A DNA stretch of 64,000 nucleotides from Nilaparvata lugens (Eukaryota; Arthropoda; Insecta; Hemiptera; Delphacidae). Every line of letters begins with the position of its first letter. Within the stretch, counting starts at the first letter, position 1. The stretch spans positions 41,485,858-41,549,857 of the forward strand of contig NC_052508.1 in NCBI RefSeq assembly GCF_014356525.2, in the 5' to 3' direction. Shown in pieces: positions 33,695 through 44,452 of this stretch. Made by a program: the position numbers and the translations under genes. The notes below the pieces were generated by a model. The model was not told the DNA's origin, did no database searches, and was given only the letters and a program-made list of their open reading frames with translations.

Positions 33695-35030
33695 TTATAA
33701 TACTCTTTTCACTGTTCCAATCAGTGATGTATATTCAATCTCATTATCATAGAGGATTAAACAGTAGGCACAGGTTTTTGCTGAGAAATTATTTGTTGTT
33801 TCCAATGTCAACTTTATGTCTATTGCTCCAGATTTCAATAGTTCATTTAGCTTACTACAGTCCATAACAACCAATGGTGCATATTCATCAAATGTTTTAT
33901 ACTCAATTGATATACTGCTGTTACAGGGATAGTATTCATTTCGGAATTCAGAGAACATGTGATACAATAAATGTTTATTACCAGCAATATTTTCATAGGG
34001 GAATGATTGAGCATTTAAATAGAGATTAACATTGTTCAATTGATTAACATTGTAACAAGAGATAGTATTCATTTTGGAATTCAGAGAACATGTGATACAA
34101 TAAATGTTTATTACCAGCAATATTTTCATAGGGGAATGATTGAGCATTTAAATAGAGATTAAAATTGTTCAGATTACAGAAATCAAAATGTGACCTGTTT
34201 GCAGTTATAACATTTTTCCTATTCTTTTGAACTCCAAAAATAATAAATCTAGGTTTCAATATCCTCGAAGTTGTCTTAACTGTCTATTGGAGATTGGTAG
34301 TTTCAGGTAAATGTGGAAATTCATGCAATTCCCATGACCTGATTGGAATGCCAATTGGTATATCACTATGTGTTAAACTCAGCAGATCAAGAAAAACAGT
34401 GTCAGAAGCATGTTGTATGTAGGGTACTTTCCATTGTGGTTTTGTAATATCAATTTTCACTGATTTTGCTGTCTCTGATTCAATACAAATTCAAGTCTGA
34501 TGATGATCTTGATGAACATTTGATAGAACTTTTCTATAGTCTTCCATTACACCTTACCACATATCCAAAGGAATACAAAAGCAGAATTTATCTGAACTTT
34601 TCCATCCAGTCAACTTCCATCCTGCATTGTCCATAATTTTTTCATTGAGTTTTGATTGATGTAGATAGTTTTTCATGGTTGTTGTCAATCCTACATTACA
34701 TGTGCCATCAATCTCAACCCCTCCCAATTCATATCTGATTTCATCTAATAGGTACGCAACTCCATCATTGATAAGTGAAAAGTCTTTGGTTTCAACATCA
34801 TTCTTATCTTTCACTTTGATTTCGCCTTCAATTATGAGAAAACTTCTACTTGGAAGTGTATAAATATCCTCTCATCTTAAACTAATTCAAATTTCATCAT
34901 TGTGATTGAATGTCTGTTGAATATATGGTGTGTGAGTGATATACTCATATTTGGTAATAGTCTCATCAAAATGTACACTCTAATCAACAAGTAATATATC
35001 TGACTTGACTTCTTTCTTATACATTTTCAT
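33695..35030 (-). pseudogene. Decayed capsid-like gene of Polinton-like element
   Basis: Minus-strand blocks read in order from ~35030 down to 33695: FDETITKYEYITHTPY, DIYTLPSRSFLIIEG, INDGVAYLLDEIRYELGGVE, GWKLTG, WKVPYI, GIPIRSWELHEFP, KPRFIIFGVQKNRKN, FDFCNLNN, LYLNAQSFPYEN and APLVVMDCSKLNE. The arrangement agrees with a widespread family of uncharacterised proteins from arthropods and cnidarians that I believe to be virus-like, perhaps the major capsid protein of small Polinton-like elements. Several stops, frameshifts and an internal 132-bp tandem duplication make it a pseudogene. The family match is from memory and needs a profile search; capsid function is inference. Confidence 0.5.
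33931..34173. repeat. 132-bp internal tandem duplication
   Basis: AGTATTCATT...GAACATGTGATACAATA block at 33931 repeats at 34063 almost exactly (~110 bp conserved). It duplicates part of the capsid-like frame, so two overlapping frames encode the same LYLNAQSFPYEN stretch. Confidence 0.85.
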
Positions 35031-35049
35031 TATATATTTTTTCTTCTCA

Positions 35050-35764
35050 ATACAACCTGAGGGAAGTTTTCAAGTTGTTCAAACTTAGCTGGTTGAAGAC
35101 AGAGGGTCACCCCCCACCATCACCCACCGGTGGGGGGGGGTTTAGTGCTGAGGTTGGTGTTCCTCAACATCCTTAAGAAAGGGTGCTGTGCTAGGTCTTA
35201 ACATAAAAATATCATTAGAGATTCTGAGTGCTTTTTGCTCAGTTTCAGAAAAAGTTGATTAGGTTAGAGAGGGTGACTGATCCCTTGACAAATGAATTTA
35301 ATGAAAAAAATTGTTCTTCTAGCTTTTTGATAAAATTAATGGTTTTCTTGTTATTTAAGAAATTGGATCTACTTTTCCATAAGAGTGGGACTGATCCTTA
35401 TTTTCTGTTCAATCTTAACAAATAGGGTTTCAATGAATTTGTAATTAGATTCACTGAAAAAAGTTATTCTTGTAATTTTTTGTAAAATTAATGGTTTCTG
35501 AGTTATTCAGGAAATAAAAAAAAGTTGAATCTTTTTTTTTTCCAAAAAGTGGGAAGGAGGATCCACATTTGAGGTTTATTGTGAGATCAGGGGTATGGCT
35601 AGGTTAATTTAGTTCAGATTACATTGGATTGGGCAAGGTTAGAACCAAGAATCAGCTCTGAGCTAGCCTTGTGCCAGCTTTGGGGCAGCCTTGGGGCAGC
35701 TTTGAGGCAGCCTTGAGGCAGCTTTGGGGTAGCTTTGCTCCAGTACTCTCATTTTACCCCTACT
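35050..35764 (-). repeat. Right TIR of Polinton-like element
   Basis: About 715 bp, the inverted partner of 32143-32919 but visibly more diverged (substitutions, indels). At the hairpin position it has CCCACC/GGTGGG with long C and G runs (35108-35140) in place of the left CCTCCCT hairpin. Confidence 0.85.
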
Positions 35765-35770
35765 GTATAA

Positions 35771-36891
35771 TCAAGCTTGTTAGGGACATTTTAAAATATG
35801 GTGAGCCAATCTATTTCAAAAAGAATTCCAAATCATCGAACAACCATTCATACAAAATCCTTCCTTGTTAGCGGTTGTCATGCATGGAATGCACTCCCAA
35901 ATCAAATCAGGTCCATAGAGAGTTTAGCGGGCTTCACCCGTACATTGAGACATTATCTTTTAGAAAAAATGGCTGAAACTGTCCAACCCTAGAGCAGCAT
36001 GACTTTCAAATTAAACCTTCTTTAATCCCTATCTGTAGCCTATCCTTTATAATCATTTCCCTCCACTCACAAGTAAAAATGATGTTTTTCCTCTTTTCAT
36101 TTCAGTCATGTAAATTTAGCATGAAAAATGTGCATAGGCTACATTTAATATTGTTTCTTATTCAAACTCTTCATCGAGTGGATCTTAGCATCCTTAGTCT
36201 ATATCCCTTTCCCTCTTTTTGTATTTTAATTTCCCCTTCATATTTCCCAAAGTGGAACAATTATTATTTCTTCATGAACTTTCATAATCATATTATTATC
36301 TTGTTATTCACATAAACTAATCTATTTTGAACAATAATTTCCCTTTTTTATTAACATTATTTTTGGATTTAAATCTACAAATCTCTTTTCTAATAATAAC
36401 TTTCACTCCCTCATTATTCCACTTATAATTATATCATATCGATTTTCTAATTATTGAGAATTAACTTTTCTCCATTATTCACTCTTTCTGTTTATTGATT
36501 TAACTCTGAATGATTTATCGTTTCTATGATTTGATTTTTACTTAATGATATTATTTTAGTCTAGATTTTTCCACATAGAAATAATATTTCGTTTGAATTT
36601 TCAACTTTCTTTTTCTACGGTTAAGTGCTGAAGGGGAGAGTATCCTTGATACCCTTTCTGAGAATGGACTTCTTAAGGTCCAAACTCCGTTTCATGTGAA
36701 AACATTTCAGTAGTACCTTAACTTTTGCATATTTTATTATTTTTCTTGCTCGATATTATTGTAGAACTCATTAGTTTAATTTGATTCACCATGTTATTTT
36801 ACCGCTACTGGTATTCATTTTTAACGCCAGAACGTAAGTTGAATTACTAAACACATGAATAAAGGAACCTGAATCTGAATCTGAATCTTTC
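35771..36891 (+). pseudogene. LINE-A ORF2 C-terminus and 3' UTR
   Basis: ORF2 resumes after GTATAA with LVRDILKYGEP. In the frame 35798-35992 it reads SGCHAWNALPNQIRSIESL and FTRTLRHYLLEK, the usual C-terminal tail of CR1/Jockey-superfamily ORF2 proteins, ending at a stop near 35992. The following ~870 bp is 3' UTR, with homology to 13901-14366 from 36445 on. It ends in three GAATCT repeats (36871-36888). This is the genuine 3' end of the LINE-A complex. Confidence 0.75.
36871..36888 (+). repeat. (GAATCT)3 tail of LINE-A
   Basis: Short tandem at the LINE 3' end; two units are seen in the upstream relic at ~14352-14363. Confidence 0.8.
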
Positions 36892-37469
36892 CCTCTCCAT
36901 TTCTCTCTTGTTCAATCTCCTTTTATCGTATATCAACACAATGTCTTCATTCGGCTCCTATCACAAACTTCGTTACACTTGAGAATACAGAGAGGTCTTG
37001 TTAAAGCCAACTTTTACTTTTGAAACAATAAGAGCACGGTGGCAAGATTTCCGTGGAGCAAGCAGCACATACTTGGAATATTAACGAGACCAAACATGAA
37101 ACTTATAGTCGACCTGACAATGATCTGTGGTTTACTCACTGTCGCTATGCTATCTGCTCACAATCACACTAAACTTAAATCATAGGTTGTCTCTTGGGGG
37201 ATCCGATTTGAAGTTCGAATCATGATTTGAATATCTTTCAAAAACTCTTACCCAGCACAATCCAATTCGTAACGAGACAACATATGTTATCCATGAATTA
37301 CATTTTGAAGTGGTACAGTAATGATCGTCCATTATTCAAAGGATTTCTTCACTTGCAATTCATTGCATCAGAATCTGAAGCATAGAATTATTGGGTTCAA
37401 TCAAGTGAAATTGACTACAGATGGAAATTACTAAGATATTTCAATTATTCAAATACTAATTGATATATA
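36892..37469. other. Non-coding spacer
   Basis: Unique-looking sequence between the LINE-A tail and the hairpin MITE. Nothing recognised. Confidence 0.5.
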
Positions 37470-37729
37470 ATTATAATTAAACGAAAATTCAAATTAAACG
37501 CTGTAAATCACCTCTAAGACTTCTGCTACAGCAAATATTGACAACAGGGTAAACAGCTAGATGGAAATTCGATGTGCCCTACTCAAAGGCCGGGAAACAA
37601 ATATGATATTTGAATAGTAGGGTTCATCGAACTTCCGTCTAGCTGTTTACCCTGTTGTCAATATTTACAATAGCAGAAATCTTCAGAATGATTTACAGCA
37701 TTTAATTTGGATTTTCGTTTAATAATAAT
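37470..37729. mobile_element. Hairpin MITE with ~114-bp inverted arms
   Basis: Arm 37470-37583 and its inverted partner 37616-37729 match over their whole length with roughly a dozen differences; the loop is 32 nt. Central parts such as TTGACAACAGGGTAAACAGC are perfectly matched. No coding sequence. I could not identify a target duplication or superfamily. Transcription through it would give a long double-stranded RNA. Confidence 0.8.
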
Positions 37730-37934
37730 CAAGTGAAATTTACTATTGTATTCTACGAAATCGAAAGGACCCTTCACTTCTGAGATAATTATTGTAGACA
37801 GTACAATGCATTGAGTAAAATAGATGTCATTCAGCCTGATCTGATAGCTATCATATACAATATGAAATAGTTTCAAGCATATTTTATAATAGAACAATAT
37901 AATATGAATAAGCGTATATAACTTGGAACAATAA

Positions 37935-38026
37935 TGTCTAGGGTTGTTCTCACAACCTTATAATACCATCACAATACCATACATAATATAACCCCAATAT
38001 ATTACGATTTTAAATACCCCATTACA
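37935..38026 (+). repeat. Truncated 5' LTR (last 92 bp)
   Basis: Begins within the LTR at TGTCTAGGGTTGTTCTC and ends CCCCATTACA. It corresponds only to the last 92 bp of the 606-bp 3' LTR; sequence before 37935 is unrelated. U3 and most of R are gone, so the element lacks its promoter. Confidence 0.8.
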
Positions 38027-38044
38027 TGGTGTTGGGCGTCGTTC
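38027..38044 (+). promoter_or_regulatory. Putative primer-binding site
   Basis: TGGTGTTGGGCGTCG directly after the LTR end CA. TGG start and position fit a tRNA primer-binding site; I do not assign the tRNA. Confidence 0.55.
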
Positions 38045-38218
38045 TCATGAGAAAGAGTTTATTAATTGACAAGATTAGCCTTCAAATTATCTATTGACAT
38101 TTTCATTTCAGGTCATTATCATAATTATTATATTCTGTGTTTGATCTCGTATAGTTATGTCCTCTATTCTCTCAACGTACAGGGTAAATATGATAATTGT
38201 TATTATTGTTATATTGTG

Positions 38219-39518
38219 ATGAGTAGCTCTAGTTCTAGTGACTCTGAACAATCACCTAGTGAATTCGAGGTTTCATTATTACGTTTACCTATTGATTTAA
38301 AAGTAAAATCTCTGGATAAATCAGAATTATTAGAGCTAGGCAAACAGGTATTCACATCCCTCAATCTGTTAATATTGAATACTTGAGATTCGCTGTTGAT
38401 TTGGCAAAAAAAGTTTGTATTTATGTGGACCACGATTCAGGAGCTAGAGATGCTCTAAGTCGATTACTTAAGTTAGGGTCCCTGTCTCACGCGATCGTAT
38501 TATCTTCCCTATGTTAGCCGATTACGAGCGAATAGTAGGCAAGCTAGGCAGAAATCAAGAACACATCTACGACACAGTAGCTCCCGATAACTTAGCAAAT
38601 ATCCTAATTCCAGAAAATAATATGGCAGGGAATGATAAAAGACCCTTTGCGAAACCCGAAAGCTATGGGGGTACAAAGAGTGAAGACTTCAACGAGTGGT
38701 TGAAAACCTTCAATAGGGCAGCAAAAATAAATAAGTGGGATGAGGATGATAAAATCTTGTATTTACCCCTCTACCTCAAGAAAACAGCATTGGCAATTTT
38801 CGACATATTTTCGGATAAAAATGAAAACGCGACATTTCTTGATGCAGTAGGCCACTTAAAAAGTAAACTTGTAGACCCTGTTCATGAAGAGACAACCAGA
38901 CAAAAACTCGAAAACAGAAACAAATTACCAACAGAAACATACACAGAATACACAGCAGATATAATAAAACTTTGTCACATTCTTGAGCCTCAAATGTCAG
39001 AGAAAAGAATAGTAGGATATGTTTTGAGAGGCTTAGACGTAGGAGCATTGCAACATGTTGCTTTCATGGACAATGCATCAGTTGAAGATTTAGAGAAAAA
39101 TCTCGCCAAATATGAAAGATCTCGCTTCCTTCTAGACAAAAAGTTAGGAATGCATAATGCTTCAATCGAACAGCCTGTCCAAAAAATAAATGTAGTAGAT
39201 ACTTTAGAGAAGAAATTGAACGATCTGAGTATTGTGGTGAAAAATTTGAGTAGAAATGTAGGTCAATCACATAATCCTAATCCTAATAGACAGTTTGGAA
39301 ATAGGAGCGGAAACGTCTTCCCACACGAAACAAATCAGAACAATTTCCAAAGACAACCTTATACAAACAATAATTACACACAATCAACATCAGTCAATTA
39401 CAGGACACCAATCAACCCTAATAGGACTAGATTCTGTACATACTGTAAGAGGAATAATCACTGGAAAGACGATTGTTTTTTCTTATCAAAAAACTCGAAT
39501 ACAGGATCCCGAGCCTAG
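38219..39518 (+). pseudogene. Gag of errantivirus-like element
   Basis: ATG 38219 opens a Ser-rich N-terminus (MSSSSSSDSEQSPSEFEV). A frameshift near 38350 and a frame change or stop near 38510 separate it from the main frame 38511-39518. That frame has the capsid-like pattern EDFNEWLKTFNRAAKIN, ILYLPLYLKKTALAIF, then an Asn-rich linker and a zinc knuckle CTYCKRNNHWKDDC (C-X2-C-X4-H-X4-C). Gag packages the RNA into particles. The stop TAG at 39516-39518 lies inside a stem-loop just after two slippery heptamers. Confidence 0.8.
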
Positions 39519-42430
39519 ACGAATCGGATATGAACTTGGGATCCGGATTTGAAAAACAAAGCGCTGAATTTCCATTTGATAATTATTCTCCAAGTTCAAT
39601 TGATAAAGAAGAAATCACATGTAATATAATATCTTCTGTATCAATGAAAGATGAACAATCCAAAGCGATAGAATTTGTCAGGCAGTTTTTTCTCAATGCC
39701 AATAATAATCAGTTATACTCAGATGAAAGTGAAATTAATTGCTCTAACGAAATAGAAAGCGAAACCAACTTCAAACAGCTATTGTCTTCCGAAATGCATG
39801 CTCAGCACGAACTTGGAATGAATGGATCATTGACTAAAGAGAGAAGAATTCAAGTCCCAGTACTTACTATTAATGGAAAATTCAAAGGAAAAGATGTATC
39901 AATTACCATTGACACCGGTACGAACGTAAACATAGTTCAAAAAAATCTTTTAAGTAGCGATGATCTAAAACATTTGAAAAATAGTAGTATTGCTTTATCG
40001 GTAGCTAATGGTTCATTAATGCCGATCACAGGAATGATCTCGAGTGAAATTCAAATACATGACAGGAAATTCGAAGTAAATTTAGTAATTTCTGAAGACT
40101 TACAGGCCGATATTATTGTTGGAAATTCCTTCTCAAAATATAAAATGAAATTAGATTATGAGAATAACATCATTTCAATGAACGATAATGGTAAAATAGT
40201 CGAATTAGACATGGATAAAGAGTGGATTTGTACATTAAATAGATTACACAACGATTCTGAAACAAATATTACAAAAGAAGTCTGCATACCCAATCCCGTA
40301 AATTTCGTCAAATGTGCCCTTGAAACAATAATCCCCGCTCAAAAAGACGTGAATGTCAAAGTCAATCTAACACAAAAATTGCTCAAAGTATCCCATTTTA
40401 CTCCAAATGAATCGTTATTACATAATAAAAAATTGCATGTGCTTTGGAATGAGGATGATTTTGAAACAAACATGAGTGAAATTAGAATTTTGAATCTAGG
40501 AAGGCAAGATATAAGATTGTTGCATGAAACTATTATTGGTGAAATTGAAGGAGAAGTTTGTAATTACGACGAATCTGTTTCATTAGTAGACTCTGTTCTA
40601 TTCGATGGAGGGGGTTGTGAAATAGATATTAATGAAGATCTTACACCAGAGCAAAATTCCAAAGCGAAAAGACTCATCAATAAATACAAACACCTATTTT
40701 CAACAAACGAAATTGATTTCGAGGAAGCGAAATTACCCGAATACAAGTTCAAACTTACAGATTACACACCCATTGCTAAGTCACCGTACAGATTACCTAT
40801 CGCTCAAAGAACAGAAATAGACAGACAAGTAGAGTTATTGATAAAAGCAGGAATAGTTTGTGAAACCCAGAGTCATTATGCTTCTCCCGCATTTTTAGTT
40901 ACTAAAAAAGACGGTGGATTCAGATTGGTTGTAGACTATAAAATGTTGAACGAGAAAATATTACCGTATAGATATCCCCTTCCCCTTCTTCAAACAATTT
41001 TTGATTCTCTTGACAATTCGGATTACTTTTCCACCCTAGATATCAGACAAGCATTTTTCCAACAGCCATTACACGAAGATTGTCGAAAATATGTAGCATT
41101 TGCAACTCATAAAGGGCTGTACACGTTCAAAAGACTACCTTTTGGTCTTAGAACATCTCCAAATGCTTTCCAACGAGCAATCAACCAAGTATTCAATGAT
41201 TATTTGTATAGAGGAGTTTTGATTTACTTGGACGATATCATTAGCTATGGAGAATCATTTGATAAGCAATATCAACAGATCGAGAAAACCTTGAAAAGAT
41301 TGCAAGACGTAGGACTAGAATTGAATACATCTAAATGTCACTTCTTCTACCGAAAAATTAAAGTACTTGGACACACTGTCTCAAAGGAAGGGATACAACC
41401 CGCTTCCGAAACCTTGGAAGCTATCGAAAAATACCCTATACCCAAAACTGTCAAAGATGTCAGAGCATTTCTTGGTCTTAGTGGATTTTACCGAAAATTC
41501 ATTCAAACTACGCTATAATTGCAAGACCCTTAACAAATCTGATATCTAAAATAACGAGAATAAACCAATCACTTGGAAGAAGATCAGCAGAACGCATTCT
41601 CGGAAATAAAAAGCAAACTTTTATCACAACCCTTACTTCATCATTTTAATAATGATAAGGAGGTAGTGGTACACACAGATGCTTCTCGAGTTGGAATAGG
41701 GGGCATTATCTCGCAGCCTGATGACAATGGAAAATTACATCCAGTAGCTTTTGTTTCCAGAAAACTGACAAAACATGAAGAAAATTGGGCAGTAGGAGAG
41801 ATTGAACTTCTATCAATAGTGTATTGTGTAAATTATTTCAGACAATACTTAATTGGCCGATTGTTTACAATCTACACAGATCATGCTAGTTTACAATACT
41901 ATAAAACTTGGAAAAACCCCAGTATTCGAGTCAGTAAGTTACTTATGAAATTAACGGAGTTCACGTTCGATTTGAAATATAAACCAGGAGCCCAAATGCA
42001 CGTACCTGATGCCCTGAGTAGATATCCACTAGAGAAGGATATAACTGATCTCACAAAGGACGAAAACTACAATATATTCGAAATAGAAGAAATAGACATA
42101 AAGACTTTACAGAAAAATGATGAGAGTATAAGAAAAATATATGATGCAATACGAAACCCTAATCATAGTGATACAGCTACGATTAGAAAGGCGAGAAAAT
42201 ACACGATCGAAAAAGACATTGTCTATCTGAAGAAATTTGATGGGCATACCAATCAATTGAAACTTCTCGTACCCCGATCTCTTATCAATAAAATCCTTGA
42301 AACATTCCATGATGATTCCTTAACAGGTGGACATACCGGCATTTATAAAACCCATGAGAAAATATCATCGAAATATTATTGGGAAAATATGTATGAAAAC
42401 ATTGCGAATTATGTAAGATCATGTGACTGG
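39473..42430 (+). pseudogene. Pol: protease, RT, RNase H, start of integrase
   Basis: The first frame 39473-41518 starts in the gag overlap. Protease: ITIDTGTNVNIV (DTG), with IIVGNSF further on. RT: LVVDYKMLNEKI, STLDIRQAFFQQPL, RLPFGLRTSPNAFQ and YLDDI (catalytic YXDD), then FLGLSGFYRKFI. A 1-bp shift near 41503 ends the frame. RNase H continues at 41573-42451: HTDASRVGIGG, ELLSIVYCV, YTDHASL and DALSRYP. The integrase HHCC finger then begins (GGHTGIYKTH) but is cut at 42430 just before its last Cys by LINE-B. Catalytic residues are otherwise present, so decay is limited to the frameshift and the insertion. Confidence 0.85.
39476..39547 (+). promoter_or_regulatory. Probable -1 ribosomal frameshift signal (gag/pol)
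   Basis: In the gag frame, T TTT TTC lies at 39476-39482 and A AAA AAC at 39488-39494; both are classical slippery heptamers in the correct phase. Nine nt after the second comes a stem (39504-39513 with 39535-39544; 10 pairs including one G-U; loop 21 nt). Pol is open in the -1 frame across this overlap. Confidence 0.7.
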
Positions 42431-43075
42431 GCTAAACACTTAAGTCAATGAAATTTTAGGCTCCCAAATTTTTCGAATTTAAACATTTGTTGTGTCGAGT
42501 ATTTACATAGTGTGTATTCAAGTGATATTTTCAAGTGCACAGTTACCTGGTATGTATATCCAATTTACAGAATAGTGAGTTGTATTAATGTACACTGTTC
42601 AACATACACACGCTTCCTTTCGCACAATAGTCTCCATTTTGTCTACCGGCACTTTCCTGTAATTATGCTTTCTTGTTGACAATAATTCACCCTGACTTTG
42701 TGTTTGTGACTGCTGGCTATCGACATTGAGGCTACGTAGTAGGCCTATCACTGATAGTAGTTCGAGCAGCCGACAGGTATTTCTTATCAGAGTGCTGTTA
42801 TCAGGACCAAAACACAGCTGATCAGTTGCTTATGTTTTGCCGCCATCGTTTTGAGATTTCGTTTCATTCATTATCCTTCCTCTCTTTTTGTACGATAGAA
42901 AAACCTATGTACTCAGGAGCTTCCTATAATGTTTTCCAGCCTTGTTTGCTCTCTTGGCGATTCCTATAATATTCCTATCTGACCTTTCCAAACATCGAAT
43001 AAACGACGCAATCTCGTTCTTCATTATTCATTGATATATTCTCTACTACGACTGTTGAATATTCAATCTTACAAA

Positions 43076-44452
43076 ATGTTAACCAGAAGAAATCGAAATG
43101 AACTGTTGAAATTGTCAGATGTGGACTGCATGCATCTGAGTGATGGACTGATGAATGAGGAAGTTGTGCAGTTGGCTGTTCAAATACATGGAGCACTGGG
43201 TGTCATATCTTCCAATTATTCTAATGATGCAATTGTGGAAATTGTCCCTCATCTTATCAGTACTCTGAATCGACTAGATGCCTGCCTAAAAGTAAATGAC
43301 GACCTTCAAGGAATCTTAAGTGATATTTCAACCGAGAATTCTCAATTAAAAAAGAATTTAGATATTGAAAAGCAAAGAAGAATCGATTGTTTTGAAGAGT
43401 CATTAAACATGGAAGAACAAACTGATCAGGAGATACAACGATTAAAAAAACAAGTCAATGATTTATTGGAAAATAGAGAAAAACTTGAATTCAGTGCTGG
43501 AGTGGAAGTTAGGTCTTTTGCCCATATGTCAACACAGACTAAATCAAAAATGACATGTTCAGACTGCTCTAGACTCCATGAAAAATTAAGAATTAAGCAG
43601 ATGGAACTTATGGAGGTGAGACAACGTCGGTGGGAGGATCGGATTGAGCTGGAGGAGGGAGCGAAGATGTCTTCAATAAATAATAGGCTTAATAAATCTC
43701 CATACGAGAAGCGATCAGACAACATTGTCGAAAACTCAACAACTGTTTTATCAATTAGTAAAGCTCCAAATCCATCAAATATTGAACAAACTAGATTGAA
43801 TTCAAAGGGAATTGTCAAGAAAAATAAGGAGACTGGAAAAATAAAAATTGTTGCTGACAGTCATGGCAGACGTTTGGTGAAGCTGGTGGCTGATGCGTCC
43901 GACGGTGCCGTAGAAGGTGTCATCAAACCGGGGGCCACATTCGATCAAGTAGCATCCAGCTGTACCCAGGAGGGTTCATCCCTATCCAACAAGGACCTCA
44001 TTGTTATCATCGGTGGAACCAACGACATGCATAAGGATCGATCTGGCGACTTTCTAACTTCATTGAGGAATCAGCTGCAGGGTTTAATGCACACTAATGT
44101 ATTGTTAATGAACATTCCATATCGTTATGATCTTCCTAAAAATTCTTCTATTAATTGTACTATTAAGAATACCAATCAATCCATTCGTAAGCTTTGCGGT
44201 GGTTTTTCAAATGTTAAGGTCTTGAATGTTGAAGACATTGGCCGTCGTTTCCATACCCGCCATGGATTGCATTTCAGTTTCATGGGAAAGCGCTACATAT
44301 CGGATTCTATAGCAAAAGCGTATCATAATTTGTCACTGGATCTTGACTCTTCTAGCACTGTAGATTATTATACTATTTCCACTGATAAACTGGCTGATAA
44401 CGTTGCTGATGGTACACTACACTCACATAGACGCACTTTAAACGGACAGTAA
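43076..44452 (+). CDS. LINE-B ORF1 with SGNH-esterase domain
   Basis: Intact 458-codon frame from the ATG at 43076; the in-frame TTG upstream is unlikely. The N-terminal half is probably coiled-coil (about residues 80-200, KKQVNDLLENREKLE) and contains CSDC. The C-terminal half is an SGNH-hydrolase-like domain: VADSHGRRL (nucleophile Ser262), a Gly in IKPGATF, IIGGTNDM (Asn316) and GLHFSFMGK (His399), with spacing as in GDSL/SGNH enzymes. Esterase ORF1s are known in CR1-group LINEs and are thought to help RNP-membrane or RNA binding. ORF2 follows immediately and appears to overlap in another frame. Confidence 0.8.
   Translation: MLTRRNRNELLKLSDVDCMHLSDGLMNEEVVQLAVQIHGALGVISSNYSNDAIVEIVPHLISTLNRLDACLKVNDDLQGILSDISTENSQLKKNLDIEKQRRIDCFEESLNMEEQTDQEIQRLKKQVNDLLENREKLEFSAGVEVRSFAHMSTQTKSKMTCSDCSRLHEKLRIKQMELMEVRQRRWEDRIELEEGAKMSSINNRLNKSPYEKRSDNIVENSTTVLSISKAPNPSNIEQTRLNSKGIVKKNKETGKIKIVADSHGRRLVKLVADASDGAVEGVIKPGATFDQVASSCTQEGSSLSNKDLIVIIGGTNDMHKDRSGDFLTSLRNQLQGLMHTNVLLMNIPYRYDLPKNSSINCTIKNTNQSIRKLCGGFSNVKVLNVEDIGRRFHTRHGLHFSFMGKRYISDSIAKAYHNLSLDLDSSSTVDYYTISTDKLADNVADGTLHSHRRTLNGQ

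Larger units (their letters stand above)
27703..33871 (+). repeat. 6.17-kb duplicated segment, copy 2
   Basis: Partner of 16792-22961. The left boundary is the break in the GC-rich array at GGATC/CCTCTT; the right boundary lies inside the Polinton-like element, which here continues to its full length. Confidence 0.9.
32143..35764. mobile_element. Polinton/Maverick-like element, 3.6 kb, complete ends
   Basis: Flanked by GTATAA on both sides (32137-32142, 35765-35770), a 6-bp target duplication. Ends are GGTAGGGGTA (AGTAGGGGTA in copy 1) and TACCCCTACT, i.e. AG...CT-type ends. TIRs exceed 700 bp. Long TIRs, AG ends and 6-bp duplication are the structural signature of Polinton/Maverick elements, but those are usually 15-20 kb. 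This one is a small, probably non-autonomous derivative. Inside are two plus-strand frames near the left TIR and one decayed minus-strand capsid-like gene. No integrase, ATPase or complete polymerase is present. Confidence 0.75.

Noticed and set aside
37935..38026. 92 bp as the true LTR length
   Set aside because: The right copy is preceded by a TGTAAT start and a polypurine tract at 51791-51812, giving a 606-bp LTR with matching inverted ends.
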